Positions 33,668 to 45,064 of a DNA stretch of 64,000 nucleotides are shown in pieces. Every line of letters begins with the position of its first letter. Position 1 is the stretch's first letter. Position numbers and translations under genes: made by a program. The notes under the pieces are model-generated. The model worked only from the letters and a program-made list of their open reading frames with translations, searched no databases and was not told the origin of the DNA. Origin of the DNA: Ichthyophis bannanicus (taxonomy: Eukaryota; Chordata; Amphibia; Gymnophiona; Ichthyophiidae); NCBI GenBank assembly GCA_033557465.1, contig CM066047.1, positions 4,960,001 to 5,024,000 on the forward strand, in the 5' to 3' direction.

Positions 33668-35119
33668 CTATGGCAATAGCCGTGGCTCTGCTTACACACT
33701 CAAAAGAGTCAAAGGCTGAACGGTTGGAGAATTTGGAAACATCTTGAGCCAAGTGAGAAATTCCTGCCTTTTATCTTCTGAAATAAAAGGAGCTAAAGTC
33801 TGCAGATGATCTGTGACTTCTTTTAGAAACATCCCCATATAGAGACTATAGGAGTTGATTCTGGCAGCAAGCATATTGGCCTGGAAAATCCTTCGGCCAA
33901 AAGCATCTAGAGTCCTACATTCACGTCCTGGAGGGTTAGATGAGTATCTCTTTGCACTCTTTATTTTCTTCATAGCAGACTCAACCACAATAGAGTGGTG
34001 AGGAAGCTGAGTCTTATGAAAACCAGGACAGGGAGGGACACGGTACATGGTGTCTAACCTACGAGAATGAGGAGAGGTGGTGAGAGGAGTCTTCCACATG
34101 CCCAACATGAGATCATAAAGAATCTCATGAATAGGTAAGGTAGCTGCTTCCTTAGGAGCCTTAGGATATTGCAAAATATCTAATTGCTTGGCTCTAGGCT
34201 CTGACTCAGAGGCCACTGTGATGGAGAGGCCTCTAGCCACTTCCCTAATGAAGTCTTGAAAAGACAAGTCCTCTGGAGGAGACATTCTTCGTTTTGGAGA
34301 AGCAGACTCCTGAGGAAGAAGTACCGGTGCATCGACAGAAGCCTCCGACTCATCAGAGTCTTCGGAGGAATCGAAGTATCGCCTGTCTGGATGCTCCTGT
34401 AAAGCCCGATACGCATACTGAGTGGGATCGACATCGGGAGTAAGCAGTACCGGTTCGGTACCGATGGGCATCATAGGAAAGGGTACCATTGCAGTCGACA
34501 CCGAAGCCGATGTCGATGCAATCGGTACCGGCACCGGAGATTGTTGCGGTACCGGAGGCGTCGAAGTCTGCATAAACGCTGTAAGGGTGCGCTGCATGGA
34601 CAGAATTTTCTGATCCATCGACGCCACCAAAGTCTGGATGTCAGTACCAGTGGAGGCCACCGGTACCCCAGAACACGGCAACAGGTGATCGGTCGAGGCC
34701 GAGCCATCGATGTCAACCTGTGACCCCACAGACAATGCTTTGGAAGCCGGAACTTCCCGCCGGGGTAATTTTGCCGGAGCAGAATCCTCGAGGACAAGCC
34801 CTGAAGCATCTCGATGCTTAGAGGGAGATTTGCCCTTCGAGGACCGGCTAGATTTATGTTTGGTTACCTGAGATCCATGGGAGGAAGAAGCAGCCCTGGA
34901 AGACGTCGATGCCACCGAGGCTGCATCAGAGGGAAACAGGGTACTGAGCTTGGCTGCTCGGTTCTGCTGACCTCTTTTAGACATCATGGTGCAGGACACA
35001 CAATCCGTGATGGAATGGTCAGGACCCAAACATTTCAGACACCAATCATGGGTGTCGGTGACAGAAATAGTACCGCCACATTTTGTGCACTTTTTGAACC
35101 CGGAAGCGGGCTTCTCCAT
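33306..35119 (-). pseudogene. DIRS-2 gag (one frameshift)
   Basis: Starts at the ATG 35,119 (MEKPASGFKKCTKCGG), giving a CxxC..CxxC zinc-binding N-terminus (CTKC, WCLKC). A Ser/Pro/Thr/Val-rich region with many GGTACC-containing codon pairs follows, then conserved blocks RRMSPPEDLSFQDFIREVA, VPPCPGFHKTQLPHHSIVVE, PPGRECRTLDAFGRRIFQ, MGMFLKEVTDHL and CTGENLFGRNWQ. The tail is basic and Gln-rich (KRQQPPKQAKSKA). A frameshift near 33,720 separates the last 140 codons. A longer upstream open frame merely runs into the inserted LTR. Confidence 0.85.
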
Positions 35120-35293
35120 GAGGAGAAAATATTTAGGCCTAAGGCCCAAAATGAAAATGCACAGCTGAATAAAGAAAAGGGGTTTATTTAAAGAAGAAAG
35201 AAAAGAAAAGACTGGCGGTACCGGTCTGACGTCGAAGGCAGACGCGACACAGAAAAATAAAGAACTTCTGCGGTGACAGGAACACGACCTGCT

Positions 35294-35932
35294 TGAAGAA
35301 AACTCCGTGATCTGGCCACAATACCATGGCTCTTTAGGTCTCTGGTCCTCAAGCAGTGAGAAACAGGCAGAGAGTAATACAGAACACAATCACACACAAG
35401 TTACTTTCTTTGAGCTCAGAGGGAAAACGACAAGCGGTCTGTGAACACGCACAGTTCCACGCCTGACGAATTCAAATTCTTCCTCCTAAAAAGCTCCTTT
35501 TATTACAGAAAAAGGGGAAGTAACAGTCATGTATTATAACCATGAAATAACACAAGGTGTCGCCAAAGTTCTTTTTACACAGTAAGATCTGATTACAGTG
35601 TATTTCGATGAAATTCACTTGATTATGACAAAATTATTTATAATTGCAAAAGTTGCAAAAATTATGTTGTGTCAGCAGGGACTTCCAGTTGACTGTACAA
35701 TGAACTATGGTTGCACAGATCATAGCCTATGTTTTCCTTTTATGCTTGCGTTAACACTGTTCCATCTATTTTAAAAACGGTTACACAGAACTCATGATCA
35801 TGACATCCTATTCTATTTAAGAGGAAGTAGGTGAAAAGTCAAACTTCTAAACACATTCTATATGAAGAAATTCATCCATCTTCAATTACATATTGGGGAT
35901 TCTGGTATCCCTTTTATCTGTCCATTTCTACA
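35294..35932 (-). mobile_element. Solo LTR (639 bp) with 5-bp duplication
   Basis: Ends TGAAGAAA...TTTCTACA with inverted tips and a CTGCT duplication at 35,289-35,293 and 35,933-35,937. DIRS-3 shows the empty site (gacctgctggctcc, about 47,515). On the minus strand an AATAAA (35,504-35,499) lies about 205 bp before the 3' end, giving the orientation. No internal retroviral region is present, so it is a recombination product. Class (ERV or Gypsy) not determined. Confidence 0.85.
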
Positions 35933-36026
35933 CTGCTGGCTCCGCGGAAAAGAAGAACTGGAGAGAGGCGGTTGGGAAAGGCGGGAAGGCAGCGCGCAGG
36001 CGCTGTGGGATGCTCCCAAAAGCTTT

Positions 36027-36811
36027 TATTTATTTATTTTTATTTAGCATACATTTGTATACCGCTACTTCCAGCGATCAGTAGCGGTTTGATTAACAAA
36101 ATGGATTTGTACAATCATGTCAAAATTTTTGAAGTATACACACATTGATTTGGAGGAGAAAGCACAGCACACGGGGAAAGGTCATATGGAAATGATTCAG
36201 ACATTACATATTTACTTATTTACATAAACTGCCACCATGTTTCATTGGGTGGTATCATTTATACCCCTGGGATTATATCAGATTGTATTGGCACTGGAAA
36301 AGATGTGTCTTGAGCTTCTTTCTGAATTCCATAAGGTCATTGACAGCTCTTAGCTCTGGTGGTAGTTGGTTCCAGATGGACGGGGCCGAATAGGAGAATG
36401 CTCGTTGGCTAGTAGTGGTATTTACAGATCTGATATCCGGGGGAACATGGAGTATATTTGAATGGATTGTTCGCCTACTTCTGTTGGGTGGTTGCGTGCT
36501 GATAAGGGTGGAGAGAAAGGATGGTGCTATGTTATGAATCAGTTTGAAGGTGGTTACTAGTATTTTATATTTTACCCGGGCTGCAATGGGGAGCCAGTGA
36601 AGCTTGATTAATACAGGGGTAATGTGATCAGTAAGGTTCTTTTTCATGATGACCCTAGCCGCTACATTTTGGGCCATTTGGAGAATGTTGAGGGTTTTCT
36701 TTGGAAGGCCCTGTAGGATGGCATTGCAGTAGTCGAGGTGCGGCATGATTAGAGCTTGCGCAACAGTCCTGAAATCGTGAGGATCAATGATGCTCCGTGA
36801 GGATCAATGAT
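36027..36811 (-). mobile_element. L2-type LINE 3' end in DIRS-2 terminal repeat
   Basis: Splits the right terminal repeat of DIRS-2 (aaagcttt / cttactgg) with duplication gctttt/gcttt at 36,022-36,026 and 36,812-36,816. The 3' tail on the left is tatttatttatttttattta, with a perfect hairpin ccgctac (36,062-36,068) / gtagcgg (36,081-36,087). It carries an open C-terminal ORF2 piece. At the 5' end a 20-bp unit (cgtgaggatcaatgatgct) is duplicated in tandem. Confidence 0.85.
36273..36746 (-). CDS. L2-type ORF2 C-terminal fragment (open)
   Basis: 157 residues, 5'-truncated, so the first codon is not a true start. Blocks PHLDYCNAILQGLPKKTLN, LHWLPIAARVKYKILVTTFK and WNQLPPELRAVNDLMEFRKK are the hallmark C-terminus of L2-clade ORF2 after the RT domain. 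The frame ends at 36,273, about 245 bp before the tail, leaving a short 3'UTR. Its intact state and clean target duplication suggest a young insertion. It has no RT and cannot act by itself. Confidence 0.85.
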   Translation of the reverse strand: MPHLDYCNAILQGLPKKTLNILQMAQNVAARVIMKKNLTDHITPVLIKLHWLPIAARVKYKILVTTFKLIHNIAPSFLSTLISTQPPNRSRRTIHSNILHVPPDIRSVNTTTSQRAFSYSAPSIWNQLPPELRAVNDLMEFRKKLKTHLFQCQYNLI

Positions 36812-37263
36812 GCTTTCTTACTGGACGCTGGGGAGCGTTCCCGCGCAGGCTCCGTCGGTACCGACGATGCCCATATGTGAAGACTCAATCTCCAGGAACA
36901 AGCAGGAATGAGTCTTCACATATGGGTACGTCGGTACCGACGGAGTCCGCGCGGGAACGCTTCCCAGCGTCCAATCAGAAAGCTTTTGGAAGCATCCCAA
37001 CACGCCTGCGTGCTGCCTTCCTGCCTTCCCAACTGCCTCTCCTTAGTTTTCGTTTTTCCGCGGAGCCGGCAGGACGTTCTCCTGTCACTGCAGAAAATTC
37101 TTCTTTTATTTTTTAGTTTTCTTGTGGTCGCAGCTGCCTTCCCCGACGTCACCGGTACCGCCGGTGTTTCTTATTTTCTTGTAAAATGTTTTCCTTAAGG
37201 AATATAAAATTTCTTCTTAGTGTTCACGGTTCGCAGGCCTTCTAGGCCTCTCCATTTTTCCTC

Positions 37264-39318
37264 ATGGAACCGCCAGTCATTTTCCCCAGGAAATGTACAA
37301 ACTGTGGCGGTTCAACTTTATTTTTAGACACTCACAATTGGTGTCTAACTTGCTTGGGTCCTGACCATTGTCCTCCGGAGCCTTCAAGCACCAATGCTGT
37401 GAGAAGCAGTTTTCAACATCGAGTTCCCCTTGACACGCGGTCCCCTTCCAACTTCAGGGCACCGACTATATCTTCTTCTACACAGGATCAGGTAACCCAA
37501 AAACAGTCTGTTAAGACTAGCCAGTCCTCGAGCGGCAGTTCTCATGCACAGCATAGAGATGCCTTCAGCCTTGCCCTCGAGAATCTACTGGTTTCAAAAC
37601 CCCGGTGGGAGTCTTCGGCCTCCAAAGCCTGTGTGGGGTTTCAGGTTGTTCCTGAGGTTCATTCCTCACAGAACATACCTGAGCCATGTCCGGTGGTGGC
37701 ATCTGTTTCAAGCGGTACCGATACCCCGGCATCGGCACCGGTGTTGGATGAAATATTCCTCACCGAGGATCGTCGTCTGGCATCTACGGTACCTACGGGG
37801 CCGGTGGATGCCCTTCAGATCGATTCTACAGTATCGGTGTCGTCACCGATACGAGTTCCGATGTCGGTACCCTCCAGACGTGCATTGATAGACTCGCTTC
37901 CTTCGATGCCGTCTAGAATCGATCTCCAGTCTGGAGGACTGGGTACCGACTCGCCTTGGTACCGACTCCCATCAGTACCGAAGGCTCGGTTCCGATACCT
38001 CAGATCCGCAACCCTCGGTTCCACTGATACCGTTAGAGTTGCCACCAGCTGGTTTTCTTCCTCCGGCATCAGATTCGGTACCGAGTCCGGTACCGACATC
38101 CACAGTACCTTTACAGTCGGTACCTTCCATGCTCCTCTCATCCGGATCGCTTCCCTCGATGCCGAGTTTGGAATCGATTCCAAACATGGACGATATGTTA
38201 CCGACTGTTGCTGGTCCTGTCCTGCAGTACCAGCGACCACTATCTAAGGATCCCATTCTGCACCATTCAGGATTTTCTATTCCTATATGCTGGAATAGAT
38301 CCCTTGGTGCCAATGCTAGTTCTTCATCAGATCTAGCCTATCCAGGGGGAATTCCCTCCAGGGATCTTTCTTTCCAGACTTTCCTCCTGGATAGGGCAAA
38401 ATCACTTGCCATTCCTGTCCCTGGACAAGATCCTACACAAGGGAGTACAGAATACCTCTCTGTTCCTAACGAAGCAAAGGAAAATATAATGCTTCCTTTG
38501 CATCATTCTTTGCAGGATCTCCTTCTACCAATGTGGGAATCTCCTTTAAAGGTACCCCCACTTTCCAGAGCAACTGATTTCCTATATCAGGTGCCCCCCT
38601 CTCCAGGGTTTCAAAGGACTCAACTTCCTCATCATTCCATTGTAGTGGAATCAGCATTGAGGCGAGTGAAGAGTACTAAAAAGCACTCTTCTTGTCCGCC
38701 AGGTCGTGAGTCTAAGACACTAGATGCCTTTGGATGTCAAACTTTCCAGACATCCATGCTTTCAGCAAGGATTCTCTCATATATTTTTTTATGGGTCTAT
38801 CTCTTGAGGAGATCACAAAGCAATTACATCTTTTGACTCCTTTGCTTCAGGAGCCCAGACGTACAGACTATTCCTCACTGGTTAGTCATATTCAGAATAT
38901 CTCTAAGTTCCTTACTCGTGCTACCCTAGACTCCTTTGAGTCTGTTAGCAGGACTTCTGCTATAGCTATAGGGGCACGACGTAGAGCCTGGCTTCAGGCC
39001 TCAGACTTGGACAAATGGGCACAGGAAAGACTGGGAAATACTCCTTGTACTGGAGAGAATCTCTTCAACAGGGAGTCTTTACTTCAGGTTACTCAGTTCT
39101 CCACTGACTTTCCTTTTTCCAGAGGCTGCTCTGCGCCTTCTACTTTCCCAGTAGGTAGGAAATGTCCTACCAAACTTTCAACCCCTAAGGGGAGAAGGTT
39201 TTACCCATCATCTGCCCATCATTCAGATGTCCCTAAACAGGGGAAACATCGTTCTAGTCTGAGCAATCCACAACCTCAACAGGGTCAACAAACCCAGCAG
39301 TTGCAGGGTTTTAAATAG
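37264..39318 (+). pseudogene. DIRS-4 gag (two frameshifts)
   Basis: Starts MEPPVIFPRKCTNCGG at 37,264, with zinc-type Cys pairs CTNC and WCLTC like the DIRS-2/-3 gags. A long Ser/Pro/Val-rich region follows, coded by repeated GGTACC/GGTATC-like units. Then come the conserved blocks DLSFQTFLLDRAKSLAIPV, VPPSPGFQRTQLPHHSIVVE and PPGRESKTLDAFG. The frame shifts near 37,990 and back near 38,785, where MGLSLEEITKQLHLLTPL resumes. It ends PQPQQGQQTQQLQGFK. Sequence divergence from the DIRS-3 gag is clear, so this is a distinct subfamily rather than a deleted DIRS-3. Confidence 0.82.
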
Positions 39319-39758
39319 ATCATTGCCCCTTTGTTTGGGGGATTGGGATGGCAGTCTGCTTCTTTTCATTTGAAGTATCTGCACTAATTTTATCCTAACC
39401 TACTTAGATATCTCTTCATGAGACTTCTTTTCTTAAGAATCTTCATGATGATCATGCCCATACTTAACAGATTTTCCTCTTCCTCGTGGAGGAGAGGGAG
39501 AGGTGACAACTATCAATAGACAGTTGTTTCCATCTACTGGCATGTATCATCTCACCTGTCGGAGATGAGAATCTTTGAACATCTCTCCATCCATATACCT
39601 GGAGACATGTCCTATTCTTATATATATAATATAGATACAGATATATACTATCTATATCTATCTGTGTGTCTTCTGCCCATATATATATATATATCTTATG
39701 GATATGTGCATATATGCCCTATATGTGTATATATTTCGGTATATATATATGTATATAC
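39319..39758 (+). other. DIRS-4 non-coding region, left part
   Basis: No RT-like block. Contains an AT microsatellite (about 39,620-39,755) into which LTR X1 inserted. Continues at 47,938. Confidence 0.6.
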
Positions 39759-41059
39759 TGTGGCGCTGCCAGGCCGTCTAGGCGGTCGCCTAGAAGGGGC
39801 AGCGTGCCAACTGTATTTGCTTAACTCCAGAGCATGTGCTGCTGGGACTATTGTAGTTGTGGTCAGTAAGCAGTCCGAGTGTTTTTTAGGCATTACACAG
39901 GAAATTTATTACTTTTCTCTTTTATCACCAAAACTTCAGCAAAACAAATCTTCTTAAGCATATGAACAAGTAGTAACAGAACAATAATCAACTCATATAG
40001 CTTCCTTCAGCATACAGGAACCAAACTTCAAACAAAACACATTTATAATCCTTTCCCTTTAGCTTCAGGGTTCAGGAAACTCAGAGCATAGATCACAGTC
40101 CTGAAATATTCCTTTCAGCTGGTAAGTCAGCCTTTCTCCTATGCAATAAAGGCTGTTGAACATTCCATTGGAGAGTCTGTGTCCTCCTCCAATCCAGCCA
40201 AGTCCGTTTCCATATATTCACATTCACTCTGAAACAGCTCTGGGCTTTTACTTACATTATCAGGTTTTAACTGCTGCATTAGTTTAAACAGTTTCTCCCA
40301 GGGATTACCTTTTCTCCCTTCAGGTTTAATACATGAGCTGCAGGGTTTTATATCTCTGGGTAAAACAGTCACTGGCTTCAGCTGCCTTCCCTGGGCTCTA
40401 GGAACAGTTTTCCTTGCAGGCTTTCTAGAGGAATAAAACTCCCCCTCTGAATCCTCAATAGCTTCACTGCTATCTGAACTATATTCCACCGGTTTCCCAG
40501 AGTTTGGTTTCCTACCTTTACCAAGGCTTGCAAACTCTGTATAGCTGTCTTTGCTGAGAGAGCTGCTGCTAGAATTCCTTCTGTGTTGGAAGTCAGCCCT
40601 TCTCTGCCGTGCTCCAAAGCCTCTGGTCAAATTCCTCTGGCTTTCTCTTTCTTTCTGATTCTCATGCTCACGCTCTGAGCTCTGTTTCTGTTCCAAGCCC
40701 AATCCTGCTTCTGCTCTCCCTGCACGTGAATGTGTTCCTGCTTCCTCTGAATGTGGATCTCCTCTCTCCTTTTGCCTCTGAGAGGTTAAGCACAGTTACT
40801 TACCTGTAACAGGTGATCTCTGGGAACAGCAGGAATTAGTCCTCACATATGGGTACGTCGGTACCGACGGAGCCCGCGCGGGAAAGCTCCCCAGCTTCCC
40901 AGAAGGAAAGCTTTTGGGGCCTCCCACTGCGCATGCGCGCTGCCTTCCCGCCTTCCTGACCAACTCTCCTCAGTTCGAGTTTAAAGCTGAGACAATAGAG
41001 AGAGGAAAGGAAAGAGAGAGAGAGATACAACTCCTAGGGGAGGTGGGTGGGTTGTGAGG

Positions 41060-41165
41060 ACTAATTCCTGCTGTTCCCAGAGATCACCTGTTACAGGTAA
41101 GTAACTGTGCTATCTCCAGGAACAAGCAGGAATAAGTCCTCACATATGGGGACTCCCTAGCTAAG
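41060..41165. repeat. DIRS-3 internal complementary region
   Basis: Fused termini aactgtgct / atctccagg at 41,111/41,112, flanked by sequence complementary to both outer repeats (left repeat 40,789-41,000, right repeat about 47,515-47,703). Confidence 0.87.
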
Positions 41166-41263
41166 ATGCCCGGGAGATCCCCTCAAGGGTATGAGACCCT
41201 GAAAGGTTCCTCATCTTCCTATGGATCTCAGGCATCCATTCAGGGAAGGTGGGCTGGAGTTGT

Positions 41264-42355
41264 TCAAGAATGGAACAGGTGTCTGAGGACAGCCTGACTA
41301 AACAAGGCATCCCGGCGGGAGTCCTTGTCCAAACAGTAATGGGCTGTAAAGGTATGAACCGAGGCCCAGGTGGCTGCTCGACAGATCTGGTCAATGGACA
41401 CAGAGTTTAGATGAGCCATAGAGGTGGCCATGGCCCTCACATTGTGAGCGGTGACATGGCCCTCCAGAGAAAGGTTCTTACTCTGGTAAGCAAAAGAGAT
41501 ACACTGAGCAATCCAATTGGAGAGTGTTCTTTTGGAGACTGGAAGTCCTAAATGAGAAGGATCAAAAGCAACAAAAAGCTGAGAAGACTTTCGATGTTGC
41601 TGTGTCCTGTGGAGGTAAAAGGCAAGAGCTCTTTTACAATCTAGAGTATGAAGGTTCCTCTCTGCAGCAGATGCATGAGGAGCTGGAAAAAAGACAGGTA
41701 AATATACCTCTTGATTAAGATGAAAAGGGGAGACCACTTTAGGCATAAAGTGGGGATTGGTCCTAAGGACCACCTTATCATGATGGAACCTTGTATAAGG
41801 TGGATTAGCCACTAGAGCTTGCAGTTCACTGATACGGCAAGCTGAGGTGACTGCAATAAGAAAAATAACCTTCCAGGAAAGAAATTTCAAGGAGGTAGTG
41901 GCTAAGGGTTCAAAGGGTGGCTTCATAAGCTGACCAAGAACCAAGTTTAAGTCCCATGCCATCGGAGGAGGTCAAATGGGAGGTTTAGTTAAGGTTAGGC
42001 CTCTCATGAATCTTGCAATAAGAGGATGAGAGGAAACAGGTTGTCCATTGATGGGCTTGAGGGATGCTGCAATAGCACTCAAATGGACTCTTACGGAATT
42101 CGTTTTGAGTCCTGCATTGGAGAGATGCAGGAGATATTCCAAGAGAGAATTCAAGGGGAGTGCTAGAGGGTCAAGACCCTTTTGAGCACACCAAATGGAA
42201 AATCTTTTCCATTTAAAAGCATAAGAACGCCTAGTGGAAGGTTTCCTAGAGGCATGGAGGATATCCTTCACTTGCTGCGAAAGATTGAAGTGTTGAAGGT
42301 CTAGGCCTTCAGTAACCAAGCTCTGAGGTGAAGGGACTTGGGGTTTGGGTGCCAC
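41264..42355 (-). pseudogene. DIRS-3 tyrosine recombinase (one stop codon)
   Basis: The start corresponds to DIRS-2's ATG but is GTG here (42,355, xAPKPQVPSPQSL). N-terminal domain: FNLSQQVKDILHASRKPSTR. A TGA at about 41,963-41,965 replaces an arginine codon (AGA in DIRS-2) just before AWDLNLVLGQLMKPPF. After it all catalytic parts are in frame: TSACRISELQAL (Arg), VTAHNVRAMATS (HxxR) and ATWASVHTFTAHYCLD with the expected nucleophile tyrosine (near 41,340). Such enzymes insert circular cDNA without target duplication, as seen at this element's ends. Only the stop and the lost ATG argue against activity. Confidence 0.88.
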
Positions 42356-43795
42356 AAAGTCCCCTCCTCCTGAGACAGAAGTCTGGAGCCGCTCCCAAGT
42401 CCAGAGAGGGGGCTTGGGAGAGATGCAGAAGTAGAGGGTACCACACTTGGCGTGGCCAGCGTGGAGCTATGAGGATCATGGACCCTTGATCCCTTTGAAG
42501 TTTGAACAGAGTCTTGGGAATCAAAGGAATGGGTGGAAAGGCATACAGGAAGCCCTGACCCCAATGAAGGAGGAAGGTATCCTTGGCCTGAACTCCCTGA
42601 CACGGAATTCTGGAACAGAACCGGGGAAGTTTGGCATTCCACGGACTTGCAAAGAGGTCTATGTCCGGGGTTCCCCATTTCTGGAAGATTCTGAGTACCT
42701 GAGCCATGTGCAGGGACCATTCGTGTGGAAGCAGAACTCGACTGAGTCTGTCTGCCCAAGAGTTTTGGATTCCTGGAAGATATACTGCCAGGAGATGGAT
42801 TTGATGCTCTCTGGCGAAGGCCCATAATCTTAGAGCTTCGTTGCAAAGCGACAGAGAGCCAGTCCCTCCTTGTTTGTTTATGTAAAACATGGCTACTTGA
42901 TTGTCCATATGAATAAGGACTGTCATGTTGCTGAGGAGGGTATGAAAAACTCTGAGAGCTAGAAAGATTGCTCGAAGTTCCAAGTGGTTGATATGAAGGG
43001 TGGTCTCCTGTGGAGACCAAGTGCCCTGAGTGGAGAGATCTTGAAGATGAGCTCCCCAACCTGTTTGGGAGGCATCTGCTGTGAGGGTTGCTTGGGGCAA
43101 CAATGCTTGAAAGGGGGCCCCCAACAACAGATTTTGAGTGGACATCCACCATTGGAGAGACCAAAAGAGACGTTTGGAGTTTGCTATTTGGTCTGAGAGA
43201 GCTCCTGATGCTTGAGTCCACTGGGTGGACAAAGTCCATTGAGCTGCTCTCATATGTAGGCGAGCATAGGGCACCACATGTACTGTGGAGGCCATGTGGC
43301 CTAATAGTTGTAGCATCTCCCTGGCAGTCAAGTGGTTTCTGGACTGAGTCTGGGAGGCTAAGTGCACTAGACGTTGGCAACGGGCCTGAGGAAGATAGGC
43401 CCTTGCAGTGGTGGTATCCAACCAGGCCCCTATGAATTCCAGGGACTGAGTAGGGGCGAGTTGAGACTTTGGCAGATTGATCACAAGTCCCAGATACTGC
43501 AGAATGCGTCTGGTGCGATCCAGGGAAGTCTGAGCCTCGGACTGAGATGGAGCTCGGATGAGCCAGTCGTCCAGGTATGGGAAGACAAAAATTCCCAGGG
43601 CTCGTAGAAATGCAGCTACTATTGCCATGCATTTGGTAAATACCCTTGGAGCAGAGGCTAGACCGAAGGGAAGTACTCTGTATTGGAAATGTTTTCCCTG
43701 GAACAGAAACCGTAGGAATTTTCTGTGGGATGGATGGATGAGTATATGTGTGTACGCATCCTTGAGATCTAGAGAACAAAGCCAATCCTGACTCT

Positions 43796-45064
43796 TGTAA
43801 GCCTGTTGGCTGACTGTGTCGCCCTAGGCAGCTGCCTAGATGGGACCCAGTTTGAGTTGTGGAATTATAATGATGACTCAAGAGTCGTGTCCAAGTGGAA
43901 TTAAGGATGGGCTTTATTCCCTGTCCCGTATGGATGACTTTCAGATAAGGATAACACAAATAAAGCTGTTACATCACAGGCAAAAGAACACTTTAACAAA
44001 AACCAAGCTTCTTCTTTGCTTTCCCCAAAACACACAAAAGTGTTATCTTCTTTCAAAGAAATCAAAAACACCTCCTTTTCTTCTCTTTACCGCAGAGATT
44101 CAAAATCAACAGTTACTCCCAGATTACAATCCATCGGCTCCTGAGTATTCTCTGGGGTAGTGCTTTCCCACTGCATCCCCTCTTGGGCTGGGTCTGCGTA
44201 GGATCTCTGAGTGTCGGCAAACCTGCGCTCAGACCTCTGCCCTGGGGTAAATCCTGTCCTTGGGAGGTACAGTTGCTGCTGCTGGGGGTCAGAGGCAATA
44301 CAAGCTGGGCTGGGGAATTCTTCCCAGTCCCTAAGCCATTGAGGGCACTCTTGTTTCCTATATGCTTGGCCCTTTCTCCCCCAATCTCTTCCACTCCCCT
44401 TATAATACAGCGGGTACTTATCTTTCCCACGAGAGAATATGGCTTCTAGCCCTTCTTCCTCTAGCCAGGGTTTTCTCTCAGAGCTGCAGGCTGCTTTGCT
44501 CCGGCAGTATCTGTTGCTGGGTCTAGCAGGGTAGTACTTGCTTCCTGCTTCCTGTGAGACTCTCAGAGTGTGACCTTTGCTCTCTGGAGATCTGACTGCT
44601 TGCCTGGGAGCGAGGACCCCTCTGGTTGGGAAGACCTTAGCTCTATCTCCCCTGATCCACTCGGGTTCGTCAGACTGCTTCTGTTCAAACCTGGATCTCC
44701 AAGGCAGTGGGTCTCTTGCTGTTTGGTATGGAGTTTCCAACTCAGCCTCTCTGCTTGTGAGCTCACCCTCCTCGCTTGTGCGTTCACCCTCTTGGCTTGT
44801 GAGTTCCCTTCTCTCCTTCTCACTTGATTTTCTCCTGGTTTTATTGAGCTGCCTATTGAACGTGGAACGTGACTGTTCCCACAGGTGAGCCTGATTAGAG
44901 CTCTGAATTCTTTCTGCGTCACTGCAGAGCTGAGGAATGTTTGTTTCTTCACTCCCTGCCCCCTTGCACTGTGAATGTCTCCACTGACCCTGTGACTGTG
45001 AGGTAAGCTCTTCATTTCTAAATCCTTTTAAACTTTTAGACTCTGTGCTCTCTACCTCATGACA
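43796..45064 (-). mobile_element. X2: long solo LTR (1,269 bp) with internal reading frame
   Basis: Ends TGTAAGCC...CATGACA with duplication CTCT (43,792-43,795; 45,065-45,068), inserted in the DIRS-3 RT gene. On the minus strand an AATAAA (43,918-43,913) lies about 117 bp before the 3' end. The palindromic ctaggcagctgcctag (43,824-43,839) sits near the terminus, as in X1 and X3. One ORF covers 45,064-44,087. Confidence 0.78.
44087..45064 (-). CDS. X2 LTR-borne reading frame, 325 codons
   Basis: Open from the first base of the LTR (TGT, Cys: CHEVESTESKSLKGF) to a stop at 44,087, with no clear initiator at its 5' edge; in a full element the frame would enter from upstream. The protein is hydrophilic, rich in Glu, Arg, Ser and Gln, with short repeats near ELTSQEGERTSEEGELTSRE, and ends ENTQEPMDCNLGVTVD. 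No domain, signal peptide or membrane segment is recognised. Shared entry phase and C-terminal motif with X1 and X3, despite low identity elsewhere, suggest a real gene end. Confidence 0.55.
   Translation of the reverse strand, partial: CHEVESTESKSLKGFRNEELTSQSQGQWRHSQCKGAGSEETNIPQLCSDAERIQSSNQAHLWEQSRSTFNRQLNKTRRKSSEKERRELTSQEGERTSEEGELTSREAELETPYQTARDPLPWRSRFEQKQSDEPEWIRGDRAKVFPTRGVLAPRQAVRSPESKGHTLRVSQEAGSKYYPARPSNRYCRSKAACSSERKPWLEEEGLEAIFSRGKDKYPLYYKGSGRDWGRKGQAYRKQECPQWLRDWEEFPSPACIASDPQQQQLYLPRTGFTPGQRSERRFADTQRSYADPAQEGMQWESTTPENTQEPMDCNLGVTVDFESLR

Noticed and set aside
33692..35389. Gag start further upstream at 35,389
   Set aside because: The extra N-terminus lies in the inserted solo LTR and preceding leader; DIRS-3 and DIRS-4 align from the Met at 35,119.
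39600..39758. AT-rich microsatellite as a possible origin or matrix site
   Set aside because: Ordinary (AT)n/(TATC)n expansion in DIRS-4 non-coding sequence; no further signal.
43824..43839. ctaggcagctgcctag as a transcription terminator or integrase core
   Set aside because: Its position near the 3' end of the LTR recurs in X1 and X3, so it is treated as an LTR signature; function unknown.
42301..43959. 552-codon open frame on the minus strand
   Set aside because: Alternative frame of the DIRS-3 RT-RNase H, Ser/His/Pro-rich, without own motifs; the correct frame holds YLDD and RNase H.
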